Below the pieces are notes generated by a model. The model searched no databases, was not told where the DNA came from, and was given only the letters and a program-made list of their open reading frames with translations. Both the position numbers and the translations under genes were made by a program. From positions 3,038,001 through 3,102,000 of the forward strand of contig NZ_JBBOCJ010000001.1 in assembly GCF_038002345.1 (NCBI RefSeq): a DNA stretch of 64,000 nucleotides, read 5' to 3'. This DNA comes from Paenibacillus sp. FSL M7-0420. GTDB taxonomy: Bacteria > Bacillota > Bacilli > Paenibacillales > Paenibacillaceae. Position 1 is the stretch's first letter; every line of letters begins with the position of its first letter. Shown piece after piece: positions 24,005 to 33,025 of this stretch.

Positions 24005-25144
24005 ATGCAGAAGTGGCATCATATTTTTCATAAAAGTACGGGACTGAGCCCTTATGTATGGGTTGTTTTTTACATTCTTCCGTTCTATTTCATCTTCCGA
24101 TCCTCCTCGGCGGACCGCTGGGTGTATGGCATTCTGATGATTATGGTCTTCTTCGCCTGCTACGTGCTGTCGTTTAAGGCCAGGGGCTGGGTAGTCTATT
24201 TCTGGACCAGTGTGCAGATGATAGTTTCTGTTACGATGACGCTGCTGTTCGGATACATGTACTTTGCGCTGTTTCTGGCTTTTTTTATCGGGAATATTCA
24301 GAAAAGAGCGGCCTTCTTCACCCTCTATCCGATCCATCTGCTGACGACGATTGTAGCCATTAACTATGAGCTGATTATGCGCAATCCCGTATTCCTCTCG
24401 CAGCTGCCGTTCGTGCTGGTCAGTATCATTGCTGTGGTGCTGCTTCCGGTCACAACCTATAACCGCAACAGGCAGGATAAGCTGGAGGAACAGCTGGAGG
24501 ATGCCAACAAACGGATCTCCGAGCTGGGTATTATGGAAGAGCGTCAGCGGATCTCCCGGGATCTGCATGATACGCTGGGACAACGCCTGTCACTGATCGG
24601 ACTGAAGAGTGACCTGGCCGGCAAGCTGATCAGCAAGAATCCGGCACAGGCCATGATCGAAATTAACGATGTCCGCGTAACCGCCCGCAGCGCGCTTAAG
24701 GAAGTCCGGGAGATGATCACACAGATGCGGGGCATCCGGGTTGAAGATGAGCTGGTGCGCATCCGGCAATTCCTCCAGGCGGCGGAGATCGGTTATATGC
24801 TGGAGGGTGATCCCGTTCTGACCAATACCTCGCTGATTACCGAGAATGTGCTGAGCATGTGCATGAAGGAGGCCGTAACCAACGTGGTGAAGCATAGCGG
24901 CGCCTCGCTCTGCCTGATCCAGATTGAGCCTTCCCGGACAGACCTGGTGATTAAGGTGAAGGATAACGGCACGGGGATTGAGGGGACCAGGCTGTATCAT
25001 AAGGGGCATGGCCTGCAGGGAATGCGGGAGCGGCTGGAGTTCGTGAACGGTTCTATGGAAGTGATCCAGGATGAAGGAACTACGCTAGTGATTAAGGTGC
25101 CGAATGCGTCGCAGCAGCCGGACATGGAGGTGAACGCGCAATGA
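24005..25144 (+). CDS. desK: Sensor histidine kinase DesK
   Basis: The 379-residue protein has about five transmembrane helices in the first 155 residues (VWVVFYILPFYFIF through FVLVSIIAVVLLPV). A coiled linker (RNRQDKLEEQLEDANKRISELG) leads to the HisKA_3 motif EERQRISRDLHDTLGQRLSLIG with the phospho-acceptor His. The ATPase domain includes ECMKEAVTN-type N-box (SMCMKEAVTNVVKHSG), DNGTGIEG and GHGLQGMRERLE. It matches the DesK membrane-thickness thermosensor and overlaps the regulator by four bases. ATG 24005 follows AAAGGA at eight bases. Confidence 0.92.
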   Translation: MQKWHHIFHKSTGLSPYVWVVFYILPFYFIFRSSSADRWVYGILMIMVFFACYVLSFKARGWVVYFWTSVQMIVSVTMTLLFGYMYFALFLAFFIGNIQKRAAFFTLYPIHLLTTIVAINYELIMRNPVFLSQLPFVLVSIIAVVLLPVTTYNRNRQDKLEEQLEDANKRISELGIMEERQRISRDLHDTLGQRLSLIGLKSDLAGKLISKNPAQAMIEINDVRVTARSALKEVREMITQMRGIRVEDELVRIRQFLQAAEIGYMLEGDPVLTNTSLITENVLSMCMKEAVTNVVKHSGASLCLIQIEPSRTDLVIKVKDNGTGIEGTRLYHKGHGLQGMRERLEFVNGSMEVIQDEGTTLVIKVPNASQQPDMEVNAQ

Positions 25145-25743
25145 TATCAATCGTGATAGCCGAAGACCAGCGGATGCTGCTGGGAGCACTGTCGGCGCTG
25201 CTGGACCTGGAGGAAGACATGAGGGTGGTCGGCAAGGCGAGCAACGGGGAAGAGGCTGTGAAGCTGGTGAAGCAGCTGCAGCCGGATATCTGTATTATGG
25301 ATATTGAAATGCCGGCTATGACGGGCCTGGAAGCGGCAGAAGCCCTGAAGGGGGCAGGCTGCAAAATCATGATTCTGACCACGTTTGCCCGGGCAGGGTA
25401 CTTCGAGCGTGCGGTCAAGGCCGGAGTGGATGCCTATCTGCTTAAGGACAGTCCCAGCGAGGAGCTGGCGCTGTCGATCCGCAGTGTCATGGACGGCAAA
25501 CGGATGTATGCGCCGGAGCTGATGGATGAAGCCTACAGCAAGGAAGCGAATCCGCTGACCGAGCGGGAGAAGGAAGTGCTGGGGCTGATTGCCGACGGCA
25601 AGAATACGAAGGAGATCGCCAGCCAGCTCTACATCACCACCGGAACGGTCCGCAACTATATCTCGGTCATTCTGGACAAGCTGGATGTGGGCAACCGGAT
25701 CGAGGCGATTACGCGGTTTAAGGAGAAGGGCTGGTTCAAATAA
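25141..25743 (+). CDS. desR: Response regulator DesR (NarL/LuxR type)
   Basis: The 200-residue protein has a receiver with AEDQR acidic pair, phospho-acceptor Asp in ICIMDIEMPAMTG, Thr in MILTTFARAG and Lys in LLKDS. The C-terminal LuxR helix-turn-helix is LTEREKEVLGLIADGKNTKEIASQLYITTGTVRNYISVIL. It is expected to activate des through the TATGACA/TGTCATA dyad. The start overlaps the desK stop (ATGA). A terminator follows at 25771. Confidence 0.92.
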   Translation: MISIVIAEDQRMLLGALSALLDLEEDMRVVGKASNGEEAVKLVKQLQPDICIMDIEMPAMTGLEAAEALKGAGCKIMILTTFARAGYFERAVKAGVDAYLLKDSPSEELALSIRSVMDGKRMYAPELMDEAYSKEANPLTEREKEVLGLIADGKNTKEIASQLYITTGTVRNYISVILDKLDVGNRIEAITRFKEKGWFK

Positions 25744-25770
25744 ATAAAATTTCCCTTCGGGGAAGCGGGA

Positions 25771-25807
25771 ACGGCAGCTGTCTTTTAGGAGGGCTGGCCG
25801 TTTTTTT
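25771..25807 (+). terminator. Terminator after desR
   Basis: ACGGCAGC (25771-25778) pairs with GCTGGCCGT (25793-25801) with one bulged base, followed by seven T residues. Confidence 0.75.
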
Positions 25808-25812
25808 GACAG

Positions 25813-25890
25813 ATAAGAATTTATATGTTTTGGGGTCCCCGCAAAGTACCTGAGTCATCACCTACGCTAAAGCCCCACTTTGTGGGGTTA
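25813..25890 (+). other. Repeat fragment plus alternative hairpins (possible riboregulator)
   Basis: ATAAGAATTTATATGTTT (25813-25830) is identical to the left end of the repeat copy at 37728. Next, CCCCGCAAAGT (25837-25847) can pair over 11 bases with ACTTTGTGGGG (25877-25887). The same downstream bases can instead fold as the small terminator CCCCAC-TTT-GTGGGG (25873-25887) followed by TTATTTTG. The two folds exclude each other. Confidence 0.45.
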
Positions 25891-26144
25891 TTTTGTTCGA
25901 TTATAGAGTGTACATAAACCGCTTAGAACGGAGCTTGACTAGAAGCGAATCTAGGACCTATCACCCATTTTTCATCTGAAAGCGGTTACTCTATTGGATC
26001 GGACGCTAAAATTTGCTAAAATAAATGCAAACATATGATCCTATTTGTAGTCGTTTCATGTGAAGTTGGGTAATAAATACTTGTGCCCCGTATGCACGTT
26101 TATTCATTCTGCTTACATCCTAATTCAGCCGGGAGGAATCTAAT

Positions 26145-27590
26145 TTGCCAGAGCTAACATCCACGTACGTCGATTCACTTGCACCCAATGCTGCTGCGAT
26201 CAAGAACGGCCAGGGGCTGGTCCGCAAAAAGAGCTTTGTGGAGCTCCATCAGTCGGAGAACGGAGAGCTATTATTCGGAAAATGTGCCGGAAGCGGCAAA
26301 ACGCCCTATGAGTGCTCAGTGGACTTCATCGTACCAGACAGCCCGGTTTTCCGCTGCAGCTGCCCAAGCCGCCAATTCCCCTGCAAGCACGCACTAGGTC
26401 TGCTGTATGCCTATACCGAGGGCCAGACGTTCACACCTGCTCCGGTTCCCGAAGACATCGCATCGAAGCGCGAGAAGGCGGAGAAGCGGGAAGAGAACAA
26501 GGTGAAGCAGGCGGCTGAAGGAGCAGACCCCAAGCCGAAGAAGGTTAACAAATCCGCCCTGAAGAAAAAAATCAACGCGCAGCTCGAAGGGCTTGATCTG
26601 CTGGAAAAGCTGGTGCTCTCCTTCGTACGCAGCGGCCTGTCCACGATTGACAAGTCTGCGGCCAAGACGCTTCAGGGGCATGTGAAGCAGCTCGGGAACT
26701 ATTATTTGTCCGGTGCCCAGATTGAGCTGCGCCGCTTCGCGAATCTGATGTTCAGCGGCAAGGATCAGGAGCAGAACTATACATATGCGGTGGAGCAGCT
26801 GACACGGCTACACGCATTTATCAAGAAGGGCCGGGCGTATCTGCTGGCCCGGAGCGAGGACCCGGAGCTGGCGCTCGATCACGAATCAACGATTGATGAA
26901 TGGCTGGGCCATGCCTGGCAGCTTAGCGAGCTGAAGGAATACGGGCTGGTGAAAGAGGGGGCAGAGCTGCTGCAGTTATCCTTCTACAGCTACAACGATG
27001 GGGCCCGCCAGGAGTTCGTAGACCTTGGCTTTTGGCTGGATCTCTCTGCGGAAGGCGGAGAGATCCGCCGGACCTTTAACTACCGCCCTTACAAGGCGGC
27101 GAAGCTGATGCGCGAGGAAGACAGCTTCTTCGACATTGCCGTGGTTCCACAGCTGTACACCTATCCCGGGGATATGAATGCCCGGATTAGATACGAGTCC
27201 ATGTCTTCAAGACCGGTGCAAGGCACGGATCTTGAGCGGGCGGCCGCCAAGGCTCACCGTTCATATTCGGAGGTCTTCAAGAAGGTGAAGAACCAGATCA
27301 AGAACCCGCTGAGCGACAAGCAGCCGGTCATGCTGCTGCATGCCGCAGCTCTGGGCGTTACAGAGAACGGCCAGTATGTTATGACGGACGGGGAAGGAAC
27401 AAGGCTGCTCCTGGAGGATCTTCCGTCAGTCGCGCAAGGCACGGTAGAGCTGCTGCCGTTCCTTCCGGCCGGCGCCCGCGAGGACTGTACCGTTCTGGTC
27501 ATGTTCGAGCATGACCTGGACCAGGGACGTTTGCGTGCCCAGCCGCTGAGTGTCATTAAGGGCGAAGAGATCATTCGTCTGCTGTACTAG
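26145..27590 (+). CDS. SWIM zinc-finger protein (first gene of MoxR/vWA block)
   Basis: The 481-residue soluble protein has a SWIM domain near the N-terminus: the ligands Cys71, Cys73, Cys80 and His82 fall in FRCSCPSRQFPCKHALGLLY, the C-x-C...C-x-H pattern. A charged Lys/Glu/Ala linker (about 105-145) leads into a helical body and a beta-rich C-terminal half (YRPYKAAKLMREEDSF, FDIAVVPQLYTYPGD). SWIM domains bind nucleic acid or proteins. The start is TTG 26145 after GGGAGGA. It heads a five-gene same-strand block and is followed by a HEAT-like protein after 49 bases. The wider function is unknown. Confidence 0.88.
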   Translation: MPELTSTYVDSLAPNAAAIKNGQGLVRKKSFVELHQSENGELLFGKCAGSGKTPYECSVDFIVPDSPVFRCSCPSRQFPCKHALGLLYAYTEGQTFTPAPVPEDIASKREKAEKREENKVKQAAEGADPKPKKVNKSALKKKINAQLEGLDLLEKLVLSFVRSGLSTIDKSAAKTLQGHVKQLGNYYLSGAQIELRRFANLMFSGKDQEQNYTYAVEQLTRLHAFIKKGRAYLLARSEDPELALDHESTIDEWLGHAWQLSELKEYGLVKEGAELLQLSFYSYNDGARQEFVDLGFWLDLSAEGGEIRRTFNYRPYKAAKLMREEDSFFDIAVVPQLYTYPGDMNARIRYESMSSRPVQGTDLERAAAKAHRSYSEVFKKVKNQIKNPLSDKQPVMLLHAAALGVTENGQYVMTDGEGTRLLLEDLPSVAQGTVELLPFLPAGAREDCTVLVMFEHDLDQGRLRAQPLSVIKGEEIIRLLY

Positions 27591-27639
27591 TGTAATTCAA
27601 CATTATCCACAAACCTTTATTCATATGGGAGGACAATCC

Positions 27640-29496
27640 ATGAGCACAGCGTTATTGCAAGAGCTGCATCAGGAATACAGAAGACTGTATATTGCCGGAA
27701 GTGAGCTGGCGGCTGGAGATTTCCGCCTGAAGCGGCTGCTTCCGCAATTTCAGCAGCTAGGCGAGCGGTCACCGGTCTTTAAGAAGCTAGGCGAGGGAAT
27801 GACGGCACTGATTGAACCGGGGAGCCCGGACGGTCCTGCCCCGGGCATTCAATTGCAGGAGAATACCCTGCTGCTGGAGTCTGTTCTGTACACTCAGGGA
27901 ACGACAACCGTGGATGGAACTCCCGGACCCATGCCGGTTCGAAAGTTCACCCTGCAGACGAAACAGACTTACCGGAAGCTTGCGCCTGTGCTGGAAGCAC
28001 TCACCACTACCGGAAGCGGCAGATATGAGATTGTAGTGGATGCGTATAAGGATGGGGTCTTCCAGGACCTGCGATTGCTGCCGCTGGCGGTCTCTGCGCT
28101 GAACGACCCGTATGCGGAGCTGGCGGAATATGCGATGAATCATATTCTCCCGTCCTACGGGCCGGTCATTGCCAGCCACCTGCTGGAGAGTCTTAATCTC
28201 TCAGGGGGAAGAAGTGAGGTCCGCAAACTGGAGGTAATCTGGAAGGTCGGTGCAGACGAATACCTGGATAAGATCTTCCACGCTGCCGAGAGTGGAAGCG
28301 AGGAGGTCCGCGCTGCAGCCATCAGATGCCTGGGCGGTTATGAACAATTCACGCCCAACCTGCTGGAGTGGTCCACGGACAAGAAGAAAGCCATCCGCGA
28401 AGCGGCCTATGCAGCGCTGGCGGCAGGCGGTACGTTACAGGGAGGGGAACGGCTGGTTGAGGCATTCATCCAGAAGAAGGACCGCGAGATTCTGGGCAGA
28501 GTGCTGGCGGACGGGCATTCCGCAGAGGTGAGTGCCCGTCTGGCGGCATTATTCATGGAAGAGCTGCAGGCAGCCCCGCAGAAAAATGACGGCGTGAAGC
28601 TGACAGACAAGATATGGAATGAGCTTCTTCCCTTCCTTACCGCTCTTCGCCGGGTACGGAGTCCGCAGCTGGATGAAATCTACAGCTATATCCTTCAAGA
28701 GTATCCCCGGTTCTCGTCACTGGGCTGGATTCCGCTTTTGGACCACGCAGCCTTGTATAAAGAGAAAACTCCAGACGGTGCTGCTCTGGCAGAGCTTGCA
28801 GAGCTGGAGAAGCGGAGCGTGCGTTTCCTGCCGCATTATTTCCATGCCGCCCAGCAGTCTATAAGTCCGAAGGAGCTATTCGACCGGTTCGCCGGCGGAA
28901 CCTTCTTGGATAAACTCAAAGCACTTGTGGGTAAGGAGGCCAAGGATGCGGCTCAGCGCTCCCAGCTGCTGATTAATACCATTGAGGATCAGGTTGTGGA
29001 TATCCGCCGGAGGAATTATGAAGTAGAGTGGGATGCAGCGGGAATCAGACAGCCTTACAGCAGGGAGATGCTTCCGGCTCAGGAGATTGCCGCAGCTTGG
29101 GACCCCCGCTGGCTGGACTGGTTCATCCAGCACAATGCTGTGAATCTGGCCAGTGCCTTTGCCCGGCCGGGTCACAAGGGCGTGCGGAACTTTCTGGTTG
29201 ATAAGCTGCAGGACCTGTCCAAGCGCCGTGCCAGTGATTTCATTCCCAACATCTTCAAGGGACTGGAAAGGGCCGGGATGCCTGAGCCGGAGCGTCTGGA
29301 ACTGTTGATGAGTGCCCTGGAGACTAAGAGTCCTCATAACCCGTATACCTTCGAATTGTATATATTTAAAATGATGGAGCGCTTCCCTGCCAGCTATGCC
29401 AGCCGTGTGGAAGCGGTTATTCCCAACTATAGATATGAATGCAAGCAGCAGCTGGAATATGTGCTGAACAGCCTGCGGAGTGCCAAGAATACCTGA
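27640..29496 (+). CDS. HEAT-like repeat protein, probable DUF5691 type
   Basis: The 618-residue soluble protein is almost wholly helical, with HEAT-like pairs such as DPYAELAEYAMNHILPSYGPVIASHLLES, GSEEVRAAAIRCLGGYEQF and KKKAIREAAYAALAAGG. ATG 27640 is used because GGGAGGACAA precedes it; longer in-frame readings run into the upstream gene. By length and position between SWIM and MoxR genes it probably corresponds to the DUF5691 proteins seen in similar actinobacterial blocks, but this needs a profile search. It is likely a scaffold. No catalytic motif is visible. Confidence 0.8.
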   Translation: MSTALLQELHQEYRRLYIAGSELAAGDFRLKRLLPQFQQLGERSPVFKKLGEGMTALIEPGSPDGPAPGIQLQENTLLLESVLYTQGTTTVDGTPGPMPVRKFTLQTKQTYRKLAPVLEALTTTGSGRYEIVVDAYKDGVFQDLRLLPLAVSALNDPYAELAEYAMNHILPSYGPVIASHLLESLNLSGGRSEVRKLEVIWKVGADEYLDKIFHAAESGSEEVRAAAIRCLGGYEQFTPNLLEWSTDKKKAIREAAYAALAAGGTLQGGERLVEAFIQKKDREILGRVLADGHSAEVSARLAALFMEELQAAPQKNDGVKLTDKIWNELLPFLTALRRVRSPQLDEIYSYILQEYPRFSSLGWIPLLDHAALYKEKTPDGAALAELAELEKRSVRFLPHYFHAAQQSISPKELFDRFAGGTFLDKLKALVGKEAKDAAQRSQLLINTIEDQVVDIRRRNYEVEWDAAGIRQPYSREMLPAQEIAAAWDPRWLDWFIQHNAVNLASAFARPGHKGVRNFLVDKLQDLSKRRASDFIPNIFKGLERAGMPEPERLELLMSALETKSPHNPYTFELYIFKMMERFPASYASRVEAVIPNYRYECKQQLEYVLNSLRSAKNT

Positions 29497-29579
29497 CCCT
29501 TATAACAGCTACCCTGTTCCTCGAAGCCATACATTCTTAACTTTAGCTTTTCACAAAACAGTTGCAAGGAGAGGTGTAC

Positions 29580-30683
29580 ATGTCAACAGAACAAGATCAG
29601 CTTCAGGATTACATGCGTCTGCCTGCCGAAATCCTTTATCAGGATGAGCTGGAGGCTCTGCGCAAGGAGGACACCGGGCGTATTCCGGCCGGATGGCAGA
29701 TGTCCCCGCGTTCAGTTCTCACGTTCATTACTGGCGGCAAGGCGGGCAAGACCGTGATTACGCCCAAATATATCGGGAACACCCGGCTTATCGAGATGGC
29801 GGTTGCCACACTGGTCACCGACCGGGCATTGCTGCTGATCGGAGAGCCGGGCACGGCGAAATCCTGGCTGTCCGAGAATCTGGCGGCGGCAATCTATGGC
29901 AACTCAGGCATGGTTGTTCAGGGGACAGCAGGAACCAGCGAAGAGCATGTACGCTATTCCTGGAACTATGCCATGCTCCTGGCGAACGGACCAACGCCGG
30001 AGGCGCTGGTCAAGAGCCCGATTATGCGGGCGATGGAGGACGGCGGCATTGCCCGGTTCGAGGAAATCTCCCGCTGTGCCTCCGAGGTACAGGACGCGCT
30101 GATCTCGATTCTCTCGGAGAAGACGATCTCCGTGCCGGAGCTGGGCAAGGAGACCAGTGCCCGCAAGGGCTTCTCGATTATTGCCACTGCAAATACCCGG
30201 GACCGCGGAGTCAATGAGATGTCGGCTGCCCTGAAGCGGCGCTTCAATATCATTGTGCTGCCAGCGCCATCGGACCTGGAGACGGAGCTGTCCATTGTGA
30301 AGAAGCGTGTCGGCGAGATTGCCTCCTCCTATGAGCTGCAGGCTGCTGTTCCGGCGGATGAAGCGCTGCTGAAGGTGGTCACCATCTTCCGCGAGCTGCG
30401 CAGCGGCATGACTCTCGACAAGAAGGAGAAGGTGAAGACTCCAGCCGGTGTAATCTCCACGGCAGAAGCCATCTCGCTGCTGACGAACAGCATGGCTCTG
30501 GCGGCAAGCTTCGGGAGCGGAGAGCTGACCGACGAGGATCTGGCAGCGGGACTCCAAGGGGCGATCGTCAAGGATGACGACAAGGATAAGCTGGTGTGGA
30601 AGGAATATCTGGATAATGTAATGAAGAAAAAAGGAGCGGACTGGCGCGGACTCTATCAAGCCTGCAAGGAGATGAACGAGTGA
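29580..30683 (+). CDS. MoxR-type AAA+ ATPase
   Basis: The 367-residue protein has Walker A GEPGTAKSW (about residues 88-96), a Walker B-like segment ARFEEISRC (158-166), sensor 1 ATANTRD (202-208) and the arginine-finger region AALKRRFN (216-223). This is the layout of MoxR/AAA_5 ATPases that remodel partner proteins and are almost always found beside vWA proteins, as here. ATG 29580 follows AAGGAGAGG. Its end overlaps the start of the DUF5682 gene by four bases. It is probably the motor of the block, working on the vWA protein three genes on. Confidence 0.92.
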   Translation: MSTEQDQLQDYMRLPAEILYQDELEALRKEDTGRIPAGWQMSPRSVLTFITGGKAGKTVITPKYIGNTRLIEMAVATLVTDRALLLIGEPGTAKSWLSENLAAAIYGNSGMVVQGTAGTSEEHVRYSWNYAMLLANGPTPEALVKSPIMRAMEDGGIARFEEISRCASEVQDALISILSEKTISVPELGKETSARKGFSIIATANTRDRGVNEMSAALKRRFNIIVLPAPSDLETELSIVKKRVGEIASSYELQAAVPADEALLKVVTIFRELRSGMTLDKKEKVKTPAGVISTAEAISLLTNSMALAASFGSGELTDEDLAAGLQGAIVKDDDKDKLVWKEYLDNVMKKKGADWRGLYQACKEMNE

Positions 30684-33025
30684 GCAGGGCAGCGGTTGCC
30701 GGCGTTCATGTCTTCGGAGTCCGGCATCTGTCTCCGGGGGGTGCCAGGCATGTCCTGGAATACTTGAACGAGCTGCAGCCGACCGCCGTGCTGATTGAGG
30801 GGCCGAGTGATGCAAGCGGAGAGATCCGTCATTTAACCCATGCGGTAACGAAGCCGCCGGTAGCTATTCTGGCCTTCACCGAGGATCTGCCTGTACGGAC
30901 GGTACTCTGGCCGTTCGCTGTGTATTCCCCGGAATATCAGGGGATGAAATGGGCGCAGGAGCATGGAGCACAGGCAGAGTTCATCGACCTGCCTTCCTCT
31001 GTAACACTGGGGCTGCAGGATGCGTTGCGGCAGGATGCCGGCGGACGCCCGGAGCTTGCGCCTGTGGCTGAAGAACAGGGGGAGCCGGAGGAAGAGGAAG
31101 TCAGTGAGCCGGAGTCCGTATACAGCCGGATTGCCCGGCTTGCCGGTGAGCATGACTATGATATGTACTGGGAGCGTAATTACGAGCATAACGCCAGCAG
31201 CGGCGCATACCGCGCCGCGATACTGGCCTTCTCTGCCCAGATGCGGGAGCTGTCGGAGTCCACGGAGCGTGCAGAGCAGCCGCGGGAATATGCTTATAAC
31301 GCTTTGCGTGAATCTTATATGAGGCGGAGAATTAAGCTCAAGATTGAAGAAGGGCATCTGCCGGAGAAGATTGTTGTGATCTGCGGTGCATACCACGCAG
31401 CCGCACTGGCTGATCTCTCGGAGGGGATGAGCGATACGGAGCTGGCGTCATTGCCTGTACGCTCTACCAAGCTGACGCTGATGCCGTATTCCTACTATAA
31501 GCTCTCCACCATGTCGGGTTACGGTGCGGGCAACGCGGCTCCGCACTACTTCCAGATGATGTGGGAGCTGATGGCCTCGGGCCGCGCTGAGGAGCTGCCC
31601 CATCTCTATCTCTCTTCTGTGGCCCGGATGGTGCGCAGAGCAGGGACACACCGCTCCACGGCCGAAGTCATTGAAGCGGTGCGGCTGGCAGAGTCGCTGG
31701 CGGCGCTGCACGGCGGAAGCGCACCTACGCTGCGCGATCTGCGCGATGCCGCACAGACCTTGCTTGGCCACGGTGATCTGGCCGTTATCGCTGATTCGCT
31801 GGCCCGGGTGGATGTCGGTACGAATATCGGAAGGCTGGCCGATGGCGTCAGCCAGACGCCGATTCAGGATGACCTGAACCGGCTGCTGAAGCGCTACAAG
31901 CTGGAGAAGTACAGATCGACTGTAGCCAGTGACCTGACGCTGGATCTGCGCGAGAACCGCCGGGTGTCAAGCAGTGAAGCGGCTTATCTCGATCTGCACC
32001 GCTCGGTGCTGTTCCACCGGCTGGAGCTGCTCGGCATCCACTTCGCCCGGAATGTGCCGAGCGGCCAGTCCGGGGCGACCTGGGCGGAGCACTGGATACT
32101 CCAGTGGGCGCCGGAGGTAGAGATTGAGATCGTGGAGTCTACACTGCTGGGCGAGACCATTGAGGTGGCGGCAGCCTACGTGCTGCGCGAGAAGCTGCTG
32201 GAATGCAGCTCTATCGCTGAGGCCTCTGCGCTGATTGTCACCGCCTGCGAGTGTGCCATGACCACGCAGATGGAGGAGAGCAGCCGCGTGCTGCAGCGCC
32301 TTGCGGTGGATAGCCGCGATGTTGTCTCGATTGCCACAGCGGCCAGAGAGCTGGCCAAGATCATTGGTTATGGCGACATCCGCAAGGTGGATACGGCCCC
32401 GTTCGTACCGCTGCTGGAGGAGCTGTTCCGCCGGGGCTGCCTGTTCCTGCTGGATGCCAGCGGCTGCAATGATGAAGCGGCGGCGCTGATGATAAGTGCA
32501 ATGAATGACCTGAACAACATCTCGCAGGAGCATAGCGAGATTGCGGATACAGCGCTGTGGCTGCAGGAGCTGCTGCAGCTGGCGCAGCGGGATGACCGCA
32601 ACCCGCGGCTGTCTGGCTTCGCCTGCGCGATCCTGATGGAGCGCGGAGCCATCCCTGCCGGGGAGGTAGCGGCGGAGGTGTCGCGCCGCTTGTCTCCGGG
32701 GATACCGGCGGACCTCGGGGCAGGCTGGTTCGAAGGGTTGTCCATGCGTAACCGCTATGGTCTGCTGTCGCGAATGAGCCTGTGGGAGCAGCTAAATGAC
32801 TATATCAACGCCTTGGAGGATGAGGAATTCAAGCGTGCGCTGGTCTTCCTGCGCCGGGCGTTCAGTACCTTCTCCCCGCGTGAGAAGACGATGATCGCTG
32901 AGCTGCTGGGTGAGCTGTGGGGCGTGAACACAGAGCAGGCCGCCGAGATTCTGACAGGAGAACTGAAGGAGGAGGAAGCCAAAATGCTGGATGATCTGAA
33001 TGATTTTGACTTCGGGGATCTGTAG
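30680..33025 (+). CDS. DUF5682 family protein
   Basis: The 781-residue protein opens with VHVFGVRHLSPGGARHVLEYLNELQP and VLIEGPSDA, the DUF5682 hallmark. This resembles the TraB/ChaN/erythromycin-esterase-like fold (G-x-R-H near the start, IEGP, and a later CGAYHAAAL motif near residue 235). An acidic insert (about 125-150, EEQGEPEEEEVSEPE) precedes EHDYDMYWERNYEH. The C-terminal half (about 400-780) is helical. The conserved His and Glu residues suggest a metal-dependent or hydrolase-like activity, unproven. It starts with GTG 30680 overlapping the AAA+ gene, and the next gene's ATG touches its stop codon. Confidence 0.88.
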   Translation: MSRAAVAGVHVFGVRHLSPGGARHVLEYLNELQPTAVLIEGPSDASGEIRHLTHAVTKPPVAILAFTEDLPVRTVLWPFAVYSPEYQGMKWAQEHGAQAEFIDLPSSVTLGLQDALRQDAGGRPELAPVAEEQGEPEEEEVSEPESVYSRIARLAGEHDYDMYWERNYEHNASSGAYRAAILAFSAQMRELSESTERAEQPREYAYNALRESYMRRRIKLKIEEGHLPEKIVVICGAYHAAALADLSEGMSDTELASLPVRSTKLTLMPYSYYKLSTMSGYGAGNAAPHYFQMMWELMASGRAEELPHLYLSSVARMVRRAGTHRSTAEVIEAVRLAESLAALHGGSAPTLRDLRDAAQTLLGHGDLAVIADSLARVDVGTNIGRLADGVSQTPIQDDLNRLLKRYKLEKYRSTVASDLTLDLRENRRVSSSEAAYLDLHRSVLFHRLELLGIHFARNVPSGQSGATWAEHWILQWAPEVEIEIVESTLLGETIEVAAAYVLREKLLECSSIAEASALIVTACECAMTTQMEESSRVLQRLAVDSRDVVSIATAARELAKIIGYGDIRKVDTAPFVPLLEELFRRGCLFLLDASGCNDEAAALMISAMNDLNNISQEHSEIADTALWLQELLQLAQRDDRNPRLSGFACAILMERGAIPAGEVAAEVSRRLSPGIPADLGAGWFEGLSMRNRYGLLSRMSLWEQLNDYINALEDEEFKRALVFLRRAFSTFSPREKTMIAELLGELWGVNTEQAAEILTGELKEEEAKMLDDLNDFDFGDL

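Larger units (their letters stand above)
25744..26144. other. Intergenic region, 401 bases
   Basis: No gene is supported. It holds the desR terminator (25771-25807), a piece matching the left arm of the intergenic repeat (25813-25830), and a pair of mutually exclusive hairpins (25837-25890). The remaining 250 bases before the SWIM gene probably contain that operon's promoter, with no clear -35/-10 that I can defend. Confidence 0.6.

Noticed and set aside
29904..30815. Minus-strand 303-residue frame over the MoxR gene
   Set aside because: It is antisense to the AAA+ ATPase with all its motifs; no independent coding signal.
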